DNA of 64,000 nt from Pseudomonas marincola (GTDB lineage Bacteria > Pseudomonadota > Gammaproteobacteria > Pseudomonadales > Pseudomonadaceae), in assembly GCF_900116605.1 (NCBI RefSeq), contig NZ_FPBC01000020.1, positions 1 to 64,000 on the forward strand, read 5' to 3'. Position 1 is the stretch's first letter, and each line of letters starts with the position of its first letter. The notes under the pieces are model-generated. The model saw nothing but the letters and a program-made list of their open reading frames with translations. It searched no databases and was not told the DNA's origin. Shown piece after piece: positions 16,439 to 24,422 of this stretch. Made by a program: the position numbers and the translations under genes.

Positions 16439-16981
16439 TCAGTGCGAGTAGCCTTCCATCAGGTGTTGGTCTTTCAGGCGCACGTAATTGTCGGCGGTGT
16501 AGCGGAAGTAGCTGAGTTCCTTTTCGGTAAGCGCGCGGGCTTGTTTGGCCGGGCTACCCACGTACAGATAACCACTTTGCAGGCGCTTGCCGGGCGGCAC
16601 CAGACTGCCGGCGCCGAGCACGACTTCATCCTCGATCACCGCACCGTCCATGACGATGCTGCCCATGCCGATCAGAATCCGGTTGCCAATGCTGCAACCG
16701 TGCAGCGTGACCTTGTGGCCCACCGTGACATCGTCGCCAATATTCAGCGGGTAACCGGCCGGATTGAACGGCCCGGCGTGGGTGATGTGCAGCACGCTGC
16801 CATCCTGAATACTGCTGCGCTGACCAATACGAATGCTGTGCATGTCGCCGCGAATGACCACCAGCGGCCAGACCGAGCTGTCGTCACCGATCTCGACGTC
16901 GCCCAACACCACAGAAGTCGGGTCAACGAACACCCGCTCGCCAAGTTGCGGAGTGAATTGCTGAAAAGAACGAATGGACAC
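16439..16981 (-). CDS. Gamma carbonic anhydrase-like hexapeptide-repeat protein (YrdA family)
   Basis: 180 aa from a GTG start at 16981, preceded by GAGGAAA; the longer open frame lacks a ribosome site. The protein is a left-handed beta-helix: repeated [LIV]GxxxxI units run from about residue 35 to 140. The metal-site histidines are in DMHSIRIG, LHITHAG and VGHKVTLHG. E. coli YrdA (184 aa) is the closest named relative. The fold is that of gamma-class carbonic anhydrases, but activity is unproven in most YrdA-type members. It is divergent from prlC across 188 bases. Confidence 0.87.
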   Translation of the reverse strand: MSIRSFQQFTPQLGERVFVDPTSVVLGDVEIGDDSSVWPLVVIRGDMHSIRIGQRSSIQDGSVLHITHAGPFNPAGYPLNIGDDVTVGHKVTLHGCSIGNRILIGMGSIVMDGAVIEDEVVLGAGSLVPPGKRLQSGYLYVGSPAKQARALTEKELSYFRYTADNYVRLKDQHLMEGYSH

Positions 16982-17091
16982 GATAGTTTCCTCTTGGCTG
17001 CGATTCGTCTGAATTCTAATTATTATGGCTGCCATGTGGGTTGTTAATTCGCCATCGCGACCCAATTAACCTGTTATTACGGCTGAACTGC

Positions 17092-17100
17092 TGTGGATAA
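17092..17100 (-). promoter_or_regulatory. Perfect DnaA-box 9-mer (minus orientation)
   Basis: TGTGGATAA lies in the divergent promoter region between the gamma-CA-like gene and prlC, 70 bases before the prlC start. Confidence 0.4.
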
Positions 17101-17169
17101 GTTCGCGCTTTTCGCGCTCGACAATCCCCGGCTCAGCCAAGCCATTCTCTGAACGCAAGGTGCCTGCCT

Positions 17170-19218
17170 GTGACCGCTAGCAATCCGCTACTCCAGAACT
17201 TCGATCTGCCGCCTTATTCAGCCATTCGCCCTGAGCACGTAGAGCCGGCGATTGATGCCATTCTTGCTGACAACCGCGCCGCGATGGCCAAGTTGCTTGA
17301 CGAACAGGCGAGCGCGCCGACGTGGGCAGGGCTGGTGTTGCCACTTGATGAGATGAATGAGCGCCTGGGTCGTGCATGGAGCCCGGTGAGCCATTTGAAT
17401 GCGGTGTGCAATAACGCCGAACTGCGTGGCGCTTATGAGGCGTGCTTGCCGAAGCTGTCGGAATACTGGACCGAAACCGGCCAGAACCAGACGCTGTTCA
17501 AGGCTTATCAAGCGCTCGCCAACAGCCCGGAAGCAGCCGGCTACGACGTTGCCCAGAACACTATTTTGCAACACGCCCTGCGTGATTTCCGCTTGTCGGG
17601 TATCGACCTGCCAGAAGCCCAGCAGCAGCGTTACGGCGCCATCCAGATGAAACTCTCGGAGTTGGCCAGCCGTTTCTCCAACCAGCTGCTGGACGCCACA
17701 CAGGCCTGGAGCAAACACATCACCGACGAGGCTGATCTTGCCGGCCTCACCGAGTCGGCAAAAATGCAGATGGCTCAGGCCGCACAGGCCAAAGGCCTTG
17801 AAGGCTGGCTGGTAACGCTGGAATTCCCAAGCTACTTCGCGGTGATCACCTACGCCGATGACCGCGCCCTGCGTGAAGAGATTTACGCCGCCTACTGTAC
17901 CCGCGCCTCGGACCAGGGCCCGAACGCTGGCCAGAACGACAATACGCCGGTCATGGCCGAGATTCTCGAGCTGCGTCAGGAACTGGCCAAGCTGCTCGGC
18001 TACGCCAACTTCTCCGAGCTGAGCCTTGCCAGCAAGATGGCCGAGAGCAACGAGCAGGTGCTCAACTTCCTGCGTGATCTGGCCGTGCGCAGCAAGCCGT
18101 TTGCCGCTCAGGACCTGGCTGAACTGCAAGCCTTTGCTGCCGAGCAGGGCTGTAACGATCTGCAGAGCTGGGATGTTGGCTACTACGGCGAAAAGCTGCG
18201 CGAACAGCGTTACAGCATCTCGCAAGAAACCCTGCGCGCCTACTTCCCGGTCGACAAAGTGCTCAGCGGCCTGTTTGCCATTGTCGAGAAGCTTTACGGC
18301 ATCCAGATCAAGGAGCTGAGCGGCTTCGACAGCTGGCATGCAGATGTACGCCTGTTCGAGATCAGCGAGAACGGCCAGCCGGTCGGACGCTTCTTCTTCG
18401 ACCTTTACGCCCGCGCCAACAAGCGCGGCGGTGCCTGGATGGATGGTGCGCGTGACAAGCGTCGCGCCGCCGATGGCACGCTGATCAGCCCGGTGGCGAA
18501 TCTGGTGTGCAACTTCACCCCGGCGGTGGGCGGCAAGCCTGCGCTGCTGACCCACGATGAAGTCACCACGCTGTTCCACGAATTCGGTCACGGCCTGCAT
18601 CACCTGCTCACCCGCGTTGAGCACGCCGGTGCCTCAGGCATCAACGGCGTGGCGTGGGATGCGGTCGAATTGCCAAGCCAGTTCATGGAGAACTGGTGCT
18701 GGGAGCCGGAAGGTCTGGCGCTGATTTCGGCCCGTTACGACTCGGGCGAAGCCTTGCCTGAAGACTTGCTCGACAAGATGCTGGCGGCGAAGAACTTCCA
18801 GTCCGGCCTGATGATGGTGCGTCAGCTGGAGTTCTCGCTGTTCGACTTCGAACTGCATGCCACCCATGGCGATGGCCGCAGTGTGATGCAGGTGCTGGAA
18901 AGCATCCGCGATGAAGTTTCAGTGCTGCGTCCGCCCCACTACAACCGCTTCCCCAACAGCTTTGCGCACATCTTCGCCGGCGGCTACGCAGCGGGTTACT
19001 ACAGCTACAAGTGGGCTGAAGTGTTGTCTGCCGATGCCTTCTCGCGCTTCGAGGAAGAAGGCGTGTTCAACAGTGAAACCGGTCGGGCGTTCCGTGAAGC
19101 GATTCTGGCACGCGGTGGCTCGCAGGAGCCGATGGTGCTGTTCGTTGACTTCCGTGGCCGCGAGCCAAGCATCGACGCACTGCTGCGCCATCTGGGCCTT
19201 ACTCAGGAGGCAGCATGA
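17170..19218 (+). CDS. prlC: Oligopeptidase A (M3 metallopeptidase)
   Basis: 682 aa, standard length. It degrades short peptides, including cleaved signal peptides, in the cytoplasm. The zinc motif HEFGH has His470, Glu471 and His474, in the context TLFHEFGHGLHHLL. The third ligand Glu lies about 25 residues on, in the VAWDAVELPSQFMENW segment, and YYSYKWAEVLSADAF near the end is typical. The start is GTG at 17170 with a weak AAGG upstream. Its last codons overlap the yheV-like start (ATGA), so the two are translationally coupled. Confidence 0.95.
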   Translation: MTASNPLLQNFDLPPYSAIRPEHVEPAIDAILADNRAAMAKLLDEQASAPTWAGLVLPLDEMNERLGRAWSPVSHLNAVCNNAELRGAYEACLPKLSEYWTETGQNQTLFKAYQALANSPEAAGYDVAQNTILQHALRDFRLSGIDLPEAQQQRYGAIQMKLSELASRFSNQLLDATQAWSKHITDEADLAGLTESAKMQMAQAAQAKGLEGWLVTLEFPSYFAVITYADDRALREEIYAAYCTRASDQGPNAGQNDNTPVMAEILELRQELAKLLGYANFSELSLASKMAESNEQVLNFLRDLAVRSKPFAAQDLAELQAFAAEQGCNDLQSWDVGYYGEKLREQRYSISQETLRAYFPVDKVLSGLFAIVEKLYGIQIKELSGFDSWHADVRLFEISENGQPVGRFFFDLYARANKRGGAWMDGARDKRRAADGTLISPVANLVCNFTPAVGGKPALLTHDEVTTLFHEFGHGLHHLLTRVEHAGASGINGVAWDAVELPSQFMENWCWEPEGLALISARYDSGEALPEDLLDKMLAAKNFQSGLMMVRQLEFSLFDFELHATHGDGRSVMQVLESIRDEVSVLRPPHYNRFPNSFAHIFAGGYAAGYYSYKWAEVLSADAFSRFEEEGVFNSETGRAFREAILARGGSQEPMVLFVDFRGREPSIDALLRHLGLTQEAA

Positions 19219-19496
19219 GCGACGCACCCCGTCAGGTGACGCCCAAGCGCTTTATCGCCGGTGCTGTATGCCCGGCGTGTAGCGCGCAGGACACGGTAAA
19301 AATGTGGGACGAGGACGGCGTGCCGCATCGCGAGTGCGTGAGCTGCGGTTACATCGACACGCTCAACGCACAAGGCCAGTCGGTGCCGAAAGAACTCGGC
19401 ACCCGGGTCAATAAGGCCGCGGCCAAACCGGCGCAGCCGAAAGGCCAGACAGTTCAGTTCTTCCCCAACCCGAAACTGAAAAAGCCTGCCGAGTAA
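19215..19496 (+). CDS. yheV: YheV-like putative zinc-ribbon protein
   Basis: 93 aa. A four-cysteine zinc ribbon is plain: CPAC at residues 19-22 and CVSCGY at about 42-45, with the conserved KRFIAGAVCPAC and DTVKMW context. The C-terminal third is Lys/Ala/Pro-rich, ending FFPNPKLKKPAE. The ATG overlaps the prlC stop by 4 bases and its own stop overlaps the next start (TAATG). In enterobacteria the same prlC-yheV-type neighbourhood is not universal; the function is unknown and nucleic-acid binding is a guess from the ribbon. Confidence 0.85.
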   Translation: MSDAPRQVTPKRFIAGAVCPACSAQDTVKMWDEDGVPHRECVSCGYIDTLNAQGQSVPKELGTRVNKAAAKPAQPKGQTVQFFPNPKLKKPAE

Positions 19497-20266
19497 TGTG
19501 GCATTTAACCTGTGGCGATTTGGCGGCAGAAAGCATCAAGCCCCTGCTTGATGAGCAATCGGCCAAAACGCTGCGGGTTATGCGCGACGATTTGGCCGTT
19601 GGCCCGCTGCACGATGTAGACACAGCACCTTGTGCTGCGCGGGCAGCTTTCTGGCAGCAGGTGTGGCCGCAAAGCGTGCAACCGCAACCCGATTTTTGCA
19701 GCACTTTAAGCGAAGATGCCCAGTGGCTGGCTGCGCTGAACCAGCAAACGCAAGCTGTGACCGTCTGGCATGGCGACAGCTGTTCAGAGCAACTGCTTCT
19801 GGCCCGCGTTGCTGCGGCGTTGGAACACTCTCAAGCTACGCTTTTCGAGGTGGCCTGTGGCAGCAGTGATAGCCGGGTGGCCACGCGCAAAGCCGTTTCG
19901 ATGCGCCCGCCACAGGAGCTGGTCGCGCTGTATCAGCCGAAGCGCATTGCGGCCGATCGCCAACAGCAACTTGCTGCGCAGTGGCGCGCTGTACTCGCGG
20001 ACTCATCCGGGGTCAGACGCTGGCAGCACGGCCAGTTCAGCGGCGAAGATTACACCGCGACAGACCAGCGTTTGCTGCACTTTGCCCAAGCACAGTGGCT
20101 GCCTTTAACGCGTGTCATGGCATGCGTAATGGCCGAGTGCGACGGCTTCTTTGCCACCGACTTTTTCCTCTGGTGGCGGGTGCGCGAACTCGCCGCGAAA
20201 GGGCAACTGTTGCTTGCCTTGCCGCCAGAGCAAAATCTTGCTGAGCAACAGGTAAAGCGCTCATAA
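19496..20266 (+). CDS. DUF1835/DUF3658 domain protein
   Basis: 256 aa. The N-terminal half (MWHLTCGDLAAESIK..., the DDLAVGPLHDVD motif near residue 31 and VTVWHGDSCSEQLLLAR) fits DUF1835. The C-terminal part with TDQRLLHFA and FFLWWRVRELAAKGQL fits DUF3658. No catalytic residues are known for the family. Its start overlaps the yheV-like stop by one base, so prlC, yheV and this gene form a coupled set. Function unknown. Confidence 0.75.
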   Translation: MWHLTCGDLAAESIKPLLDEQSAKTLRVMRDDLAVGPLHDVDTAPCAARAAFWQQVWPQSVQPQPDFCSTLSEDAQWLAALNQQTQAVTVWHGDSCSEQLLLARVAAALEHSQATLFEVACGSSDSRVATRKAVSMRPPQELVALYQPKRIAADRQQQLAAQWRAVLADSSGVRRWQHGQFSGEDYTATDQRLLHFAQAQWLPLTRVMACVMAECDGFFATDFFLWWRVRELAAKGQLLLALPPEQNLAEQQVKRS

Positions 20267-20287
20267 CAGTCGCAATCGTGGCGGACG

Positions 20288-21076
20288 CTAGCGAAAGAAC
20301 TCGCCTGGCGTTGCACCGAAATGCTGGCGAAATGCGGCGATAAAAGCCGAAATCGAATCGTAACCACAGGCCAATGCCACATCAGTTACGCGCGCGCCCT
20401 GCTCCAGTGGCGTCAATGCGCCCAGCAGGCGTAAACGCTGGCGCCATGCACGAAACGTAAGGCCGGTGTCCTGCACAAACAAACGGCTCAGGGTGCGCTC
20501 CGAGACGCCGAGAAGCTGACTCCAGTCGGCCAGTGTGGCGTGCTGCTCAGGATTATCCTGCAGGCTCAGACACAACTGTTGCAGCCGTGAATCGTGCGGC
20601 ATTGGCAGCACCAGATCGACTTCCCGTGCCACCCGCAATTGATCCAGCAAAACTTGCGCAAGCCGTCCGCCCTCGCCGGCCTCGTCGTATTCCGCCGGCA
20701 GTTCGCTGAATGCGCTGATCAGTTCGCGCAATAACGGGCTCACCGCCAGCACCCGACAGCTATCCGCCGCCCAGCCAGTCACCGAGCAGTCGATATAAAG
20801 GCTGCGCATTTCGGTGCGCGAAGAACTAGACACCTGATGCACCAGCCCGGCCGGCACCCAAACGGCACGCTGCGGCGGGGCGACATAGCGGGCGTTGTCG
20901 GTTTGCACTTCCAGCACCCCCGCAATCGCATAAGACAATTGCACCCACGGATGACTGTGGCGAAATGTCAGTGCCCGGTTCGGCAACGACTCGACGCGGC
21001 CATAAAGCGGGCGCGGCAAGGCTTGCAACTCGGGGAGCGAGCGATGCACGGTGCTGTTTTGTCTGTTTGGCGACAT
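20288..21076 (-). CDS. AraC-family transcriptional regulator
   Basis: 262 aa. An N-terminal cupin-like sensor (residues 30-110; HSHPWVQLSYAIAGVLEV, RAVWVPAGLVHQV) precedes a C-terminal double helix-turn-helix (about 165-262; LSRLFVQDTGLTFRAWRQRLRL, then VALACGYDSISAFIAAFRQHFG). The ATG at 21076 gives a normal length. It is divergent from the SBF-like transporter gene across 82 bases, which strongly suggests it controls that gene, probably in response to a small molecule bound by the cupin domain. The ligand is unknown. Confidence 0.9.
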   Translation of the reverse strand: MSPNRQNSTVHRSLPELQALPRPLYGRVESLPNRALTFRHSHPWVQLSYAIAGVLEVQTDNARYVAPPQRAVWVPAGLVHQVSSSSRTEMRSLYIDCSVTGWAADSCRVLAVSPLLRELISAFSELPAEYDEAGEGGRLAQVLLDQLRVAREVDLVLPMPHDSRLQQLCLSLQDNPEQHATLADWSQLLGVSERTLSRLFVQDTGLTFRAWRQRLRLLGALTPLEQGARVTDVALACGYDSISAFIAAFRQHFGATPGEFFR

Positions 21077-21158
21077 TCGCTGGCTCTTTGGCGTTAGCCG
21101 GAAATTTGTCAACAGAGTAGTGTCTGTCTCAACCTGCCTGCAAGTACGAGATTTGAAC

Positions 21159-22169
21159 ATGTCACTCAAGCGTTTCCTGCCCGATAACTTCACCTGCGCA
21201 CTGGTTGCAGTGGTCGCCATCGCCAGCCTGTTTCCCGCCAGCGGCCAAACGGCGGTGGCCTTCGGTTGGATCACCAACCTTGCCATCGGCCTGCTGTTTT
21301 TCCTGCACGGCGCCAAGCTCTCACGCCAGGCGATCATTGCCGGTGCCGGCCACTGGCGTCTGCATTTGCTGGTGTTCGCCTGCACCTTCATCCTGTTCCC
21401 ATTGCTGGGGCTGGCGCTGAAACCCTTGCTGTCGCCGATGGTCGGCGATGAGTTGTATCTGGGCATGCTCTATCTCTGCGCCCTGCCCGCCACCGTGCAG
21501 TCGGCTATCGCCTTCACCTCACTGGCGCGCGGCAACATTCCGGCGGCTATTTGCAGCGCGGCGGCCTCCAGCTTGTTTGGCATTTTCCTGACGCCGATTC
21601 TGGTCGCACTGCTGTTGAATGTGCACGGTGAAGCCGGTTCTACGCTCGATGCGATTGGCAAGATCACCCTGCAATTACTCGTGCCCTTTGTCGCCGGTCA
21701 GATTGCCCGTCGCTGGATTGGCGAGTGGGTCGGCCGCAACAAGAATTGGCTGAAATTCGTCGATCAAAGCTCGATTCTGCTGGTGGTCTACACCGCTTTC
21801 AGCGCCGCAGTTATCGAAGGGCTATGGCATCAAGTGCCGCTGCAAACACTTATCGGTCTGGTGGTGGCTTGCTGCATTCTGCTGGCGTTGGCGCTGCTGG
21901 CGACACACCTGCTGGGCAAGTGGCTGGGTTTCAATATTGAAGACCGCATTACCATTCTTTTCTGCGGCTCGAAAAAGAGCCTCGCCACCGGCGTGCCCAT
22001 GGCTCAGGTGCTATTTGCCAGCAGCACCATCGGCCTGCTGATTCTGCCGCTGATGCTGTTCCACCAAATTCAATTGATGGTCTGCGCGGTCATCGCCCAG
22101 CGTTATGCGCAGCGCCCCGAAGGCATCAACATCACTGCAACCGACCAGCCAACCGGCTCCAAAGGCTGA
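21159..22169 (+). CDS. SBF-like transporter (bile acid:sodium symporter fold, YfeH type)
   Basis: 336 aa with about 9-10 hydrophobic segments. Motifs typical of the SBF-like group are LPDNFTCALVAVVAIASLFPA at the start, ITNLAIGLLFFLHGAKLS (residues 40-57), LPATVQSAIAFTSLARGN and FCGSKKSLATGVPMAQVLF near 270-288. E. coli YfeH is a relative. It is an inner-membrane transporter, probably sodium-coupled, with unknown substrate. The ATG at 21159 follows a poor ribosome site. The divergent AraC regulator next door is its likely controller. Confidence 0.87.
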   Translation: MSLKRFLPDNFTCALVAVVAIASLFPASGQTAVAFGWITNLAIGLLFFLHGAKLSRQAIIAGAGHWRLHLLVFACTFILFPLLGLALKPLLSPMVGDELYLGMLYLCALPATVQSAIAFTSLARGNIPAAICSAAASSLFGIFLTPILVALLLNVHGEAGSTLDAIGKITLQLLVPFVAGQIARRWIGEWVGRNKNWLKFVDQSSILLVVYTAFSAAVIEGLWHQVPLQTLIGLVVACCILLALALLATHLLGKWLGFNIEDRITILFCGSKKSLATGVPMAQVLFASSTIGLLILPLMLFHQIQLMVCAVIAQRYAQRPEGINITATDQPTGSKG

Positions 22170-22358
22170 CACCACAGGTCGACGCCCATCGTTAGAGTGG
22201 AGCCAGAGCAGGCGCGTTTGCTCAAGCTGAACGCAATCTTCATGCATCCGTTATGCAACCGATAACCACTCGGCTGGCAGGCTGAAAATCGCCTTGCCAG
22301 TCGCCTGGTTCTGCGGTTGTCTGGCTGGGTGCAGCGCAGAACCACAAGGAGGTTTGCC

Positions 22359-23132
22359 ATGCAATTTGGAATCAAGGGACAACCGGCTCCCGAACTGCGA
22401 ATAACCGATTGGGTGGATCGACACGGCCAGCCCATAGCGCCTTTCCGGCTCAGCGAGCATGCCGGCAAAGTGCGTGTTATCTACTGTTTCCAAGCATGGT
22501 GCCCGGGCTGCCACAGCCACGGTTTCCCGACGCTGCAGAGCCTGATTACTGAGTTCAAAGACCAACCTGTGGTGTTTGCCGTGGTGCAGAGCGTGTTTGA
22601 AGGGCACCGCGAAAACGGCCCCGAGAAACGCGCGGAAAACGCCGAGCTATATCAGCTCGACCTGCCCTTCGGTCAGGACGACGGATTACCGCGCCCCACC
22701 ATCATGAGTGACTACCGCACTGGCGGCACGCCGTGGTTTATCGTGATTGACCGCAATGGCGTGGTTGTCGCCAACAACTATCGTCCGGAAAATCTCGCCG
22801 CAACCATCAGCGCCGCACTCGACAGCACACCGGCCGAACCATCGCCAAGCCGGATCACGGTCAGCCACAATCCGGCGCATCAGCGCTTCGAGGTCGACTT
22901 TGGCGACGGCGCCAGCGGCCAGCTGATTTATCGCAAAGAGGGCCAAACCCTGTACCTGACGCACACCGAAGTCCCCGCCAATCGTCGTGGCGAGGGTTTG
23001 GGCGCGATCCTGATGGAACACTGCCTGGAAGCTATCGAGAAGCTTGGCTACAAGGTGGTGCCGGTGTGCTCGTACACCCGCGTCTATCTGATCCGGGCTA
23101 AGCGATGGGCGCATCTGCTGGCGAAAGGTTAA
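22359..23132 (+). CDS. Fusion protein: thioredoxin-like domain plus small GNAT acetyltransferase (NATD1/YidJ type)
   Basis: 257 aa in two parts. Residues 1-150 form a TlpA/AhpC-type thioredoxin fold: APELRITDW, then the redox motif WCPGC (Cys48, Cys51), then GGTPWFIVIDRNG with the cis-Pro region. Residues about 165-257 match the minimal GNAT family (Pfam Acetyltransf_CG): an F.VDFGDGASGQLIYR strand pair, the acetyl-CoA loop ANRRGEGLGAILM, and VPVCSYTRVYLIR. No signal peptide is seen, so it is likely cytoplasmic. AAGGAGG lies just before the ATG at 22359. The two domains usually occur as separate proteins; the linker near 145-160 is Pro/Ser-rich. It might couple a thiol reduction to acetylation, which is inference. 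Confidence 0.88.
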   Translation: MQFGIKGQPAPELRITDWVDRHGQPIAPFRLSEHAGKVRVIYCFQAWCPGCHSHGFPTLQSLITEFKDQPVVFAVVQSVFEGHRENGPEKRAENAELYQLDLPFGQDDGLPRPTIMSDYRTGGTPWFIVIDRNGVVVANNYRPENLAATISAALDSTPAEPSPSRITVSHNPAHQRFEVDFGDGASGQLIYRKEGQTLYLTHTEVPANRRGEGLGAILMEHCLEAIEKLGYKVVPVCSYTRVYLIRAKRWAHLLAKG

Positions 23133-23152
23133 ACCGACAAACAGTTGTAAAG

Positions 23153-23200
23153 GCCTCGATTTTATACTGTATATTTAGCCAGTAAAATTCGAGGCTATTT
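23153..23200 (+). terminator. Inverted repeat with T-rich tail, overlapping the SOS box
   Basis: GCCTCGA (23153-23159) pairs with TCGAGGC (23189-23195), extended inward by T-rich/A-rich arms with one bulge, and a T-rich stretch follows. It could terminate the upstream fusion gene. The LexA-like operator lies in the loop. Confidence 0.5.
23165..23184 (+). promoter_or_regulatory. LexA (SOS) box upstream of the radical SAM gene
   Basis: TACTGTATATTTAGCCAGTA matches 17 of 20 positions of the LexA consensus TACTGTATATATATACAGTA, with intact CTGT and CAG ends. It ends 17 bases before the ATG at 23202, so a bound repressor would block transcription. From memory, the P. aeruginosa homologue PA0069 is among LexA-regulated genes. 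Confidence 0.78.
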
Positions 23201-23201
23201 T

Positions 23202-24260
23202 ATGAACGCTCCCCTGCCACCCCGCGGGCGCGGCACTGCCAGCAACCCTGCCAACCGCTACGCACCGACGCAGATAATCGCCAGTGATGACGGCTGGTTT
23301 CAAGAAGTGCCGCCCACACAGGCGACCGAAGTGCGCCTCGAAACAGCCAAGTCGATCATCACCCGCAATCAGTCGCCCGACTTACCGTTTGATCGCTCGA
23401 TCAATCCTTACCGTGGCTGTGAGCACGGCTGCATTTACTGCTACGCAAGGCCCAGCCATGCGTACTGGGATCTGTCACCCGGCATCGATTTCGAGACCCG
23501 GCTCATCGCCAAACACAATGCCCCGGCCATGCTTGAACAGCAGTTGAGCAAGCCCGGTTATGTGTGCGCGCCGATCAACCTTGGCTCTAATACCGACCCG
23601 TATCAGCCTATCGAGCGCCAGCAACAATTGACCCGGCGCACCCTTGAAGTGCTGCTCAATTATCGTCATCCGCTGACCATCATCACCAAGGGCTCGCTGA
23701 TCTTGCGCGACCTCGACCTGCTCACCGAGCTGGCCAAGCAGCGTTTGGTGGCGGTGATGATCAGCCTGACCACGCTGGACGATGAGCTTAAGCGTATCCT
23801 GGAGCCGCGCGCCGCTTCGCCATCCGCAAGGCTACGGGCGATTCGGGTGCTGCGCGAAAATCGTATTCCGGTGGGCGTGTTGTGTTCACCCATGATCCCG
23901 ATGATCAACGACATGGAGCTTGAGCATCTGGTCGAGGCGGCGGCAAAAGCGGGCGCGCAAAGTGCGTCTTACATGTTTTTGCGCTTGCCGCGTGAAGTGG
24001 CGCCACTGTTCGAGGAGTGGCTGCACGCGCATTATCCGCAGCGCGCCGAGCATGTCTTGAGTCTGGTGCGCCAAAGCTGTGGCGGCGAGCTTTACGACAG
24101 TCGCTTTGGCAAGCGTTTCAGCGGCGAAGGCGCATTTGCCGAGCTGCTCTCGCAACGCTTCAAGGTGGCGCTCAAACGCAATGGTCTGGCCCAGCGCGAG
24201 CGTTTCAATCTCGATTGCTCGGCGTTCTGTCCGCCCGGCGGTCAGCTGTCGCTGCTGTAG
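23202..24260 (+). CDS. PA0069-family radical SAM protein (SplB-related)
   Basis: 352 aa. The 4Fe-4S/SAM motif is CEHGCIYC: Cys73, Cys77, Cys80, followed by YARPSHAYW. That is a CxxxCxxC cluster in a partial TIM barrel, and a GSNTDPYQPIE motif of the SplB-like group comes later. SplB is the spore photoproduct lyase, but this family is distinct and its substrate is unknown. The gene sits directly behind a LexA box, suggesting a DNA-damage-induced role. There is no good Shine-Dalgarno before ATG 23202 (GAGG lies 8 bases upstream). It seems monocistronic. Confidence 0.9.
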   Translation: MNAPLPPRGRGTASNPANRYAPTQIIASDDGWFQEVPPTQATEVRLETAKSIITRNQSPDLPFDRSINPYRGCEHGCIYCYARPSHAYWDLSPGIDFETRLIAKHNAPAMLEQQLSKPGYVCAPINLGSNTDPYQPIERQQQLTRRTLEVLLNYRHPLTIITKGSLILRDLDLLTELAKQRLVAVMISLTTLDDELKRILEPRAASPSARLRAIRVLRENRIPVGVLCSPMIPMINDMELEHLVEAAAKAGAQSASYMFLRLPREVAPLFEEWLHAHYPQRAEHVLSLVRQSCGGELYDSRFGKRFSGEGAFAELLSQRFKVALKRNGLAQRERFNLDCSAFCPPGGQLSLL

Positions 24261-24289
24261 TCCTGCGCTTTGCCGAACAGGCCAGAACG

Positions 24290-24312
24290 GTAATAAACTT
24301 GGAGTTTATTAC
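24290..24312. promoter_or_regulatory. Perfect 9-5-9 palindrome upstream of carbonic anhydrase
   Basis: GTAATAAAC-TTGGA-GTTTATTAC is a perfect 9-bp inverted repeat, AT-rich, 111 bases before the carbonic anhydrase start and 30 bases after the radical SAM stop. It has the form of a dimeric repressor operator; a weak terminator is the alternative. No known consensus was recognised. Confidence 0.45.
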
Positions 24313-24422
24313 ACGCAACTGTGACCCGAACTCCTTGTAATGTGTCCAGTCTTAACTGGGCTTGCCAGTAGCACGCTGTACTGGCGCCCGCCGATTTCAG
24401 CAGGTTGATAGAGGTTTGCAGC

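Noticed and set aside
17218..18624. Long open frame (468 codons) on the minus strand opposite prlC
   Set aside because: It lies wholly inside a clear M3 peptidase gene. Its translation is low-complexity (Val/Ala/Gly/His-rich) with no domain; a by-product of codon bias.
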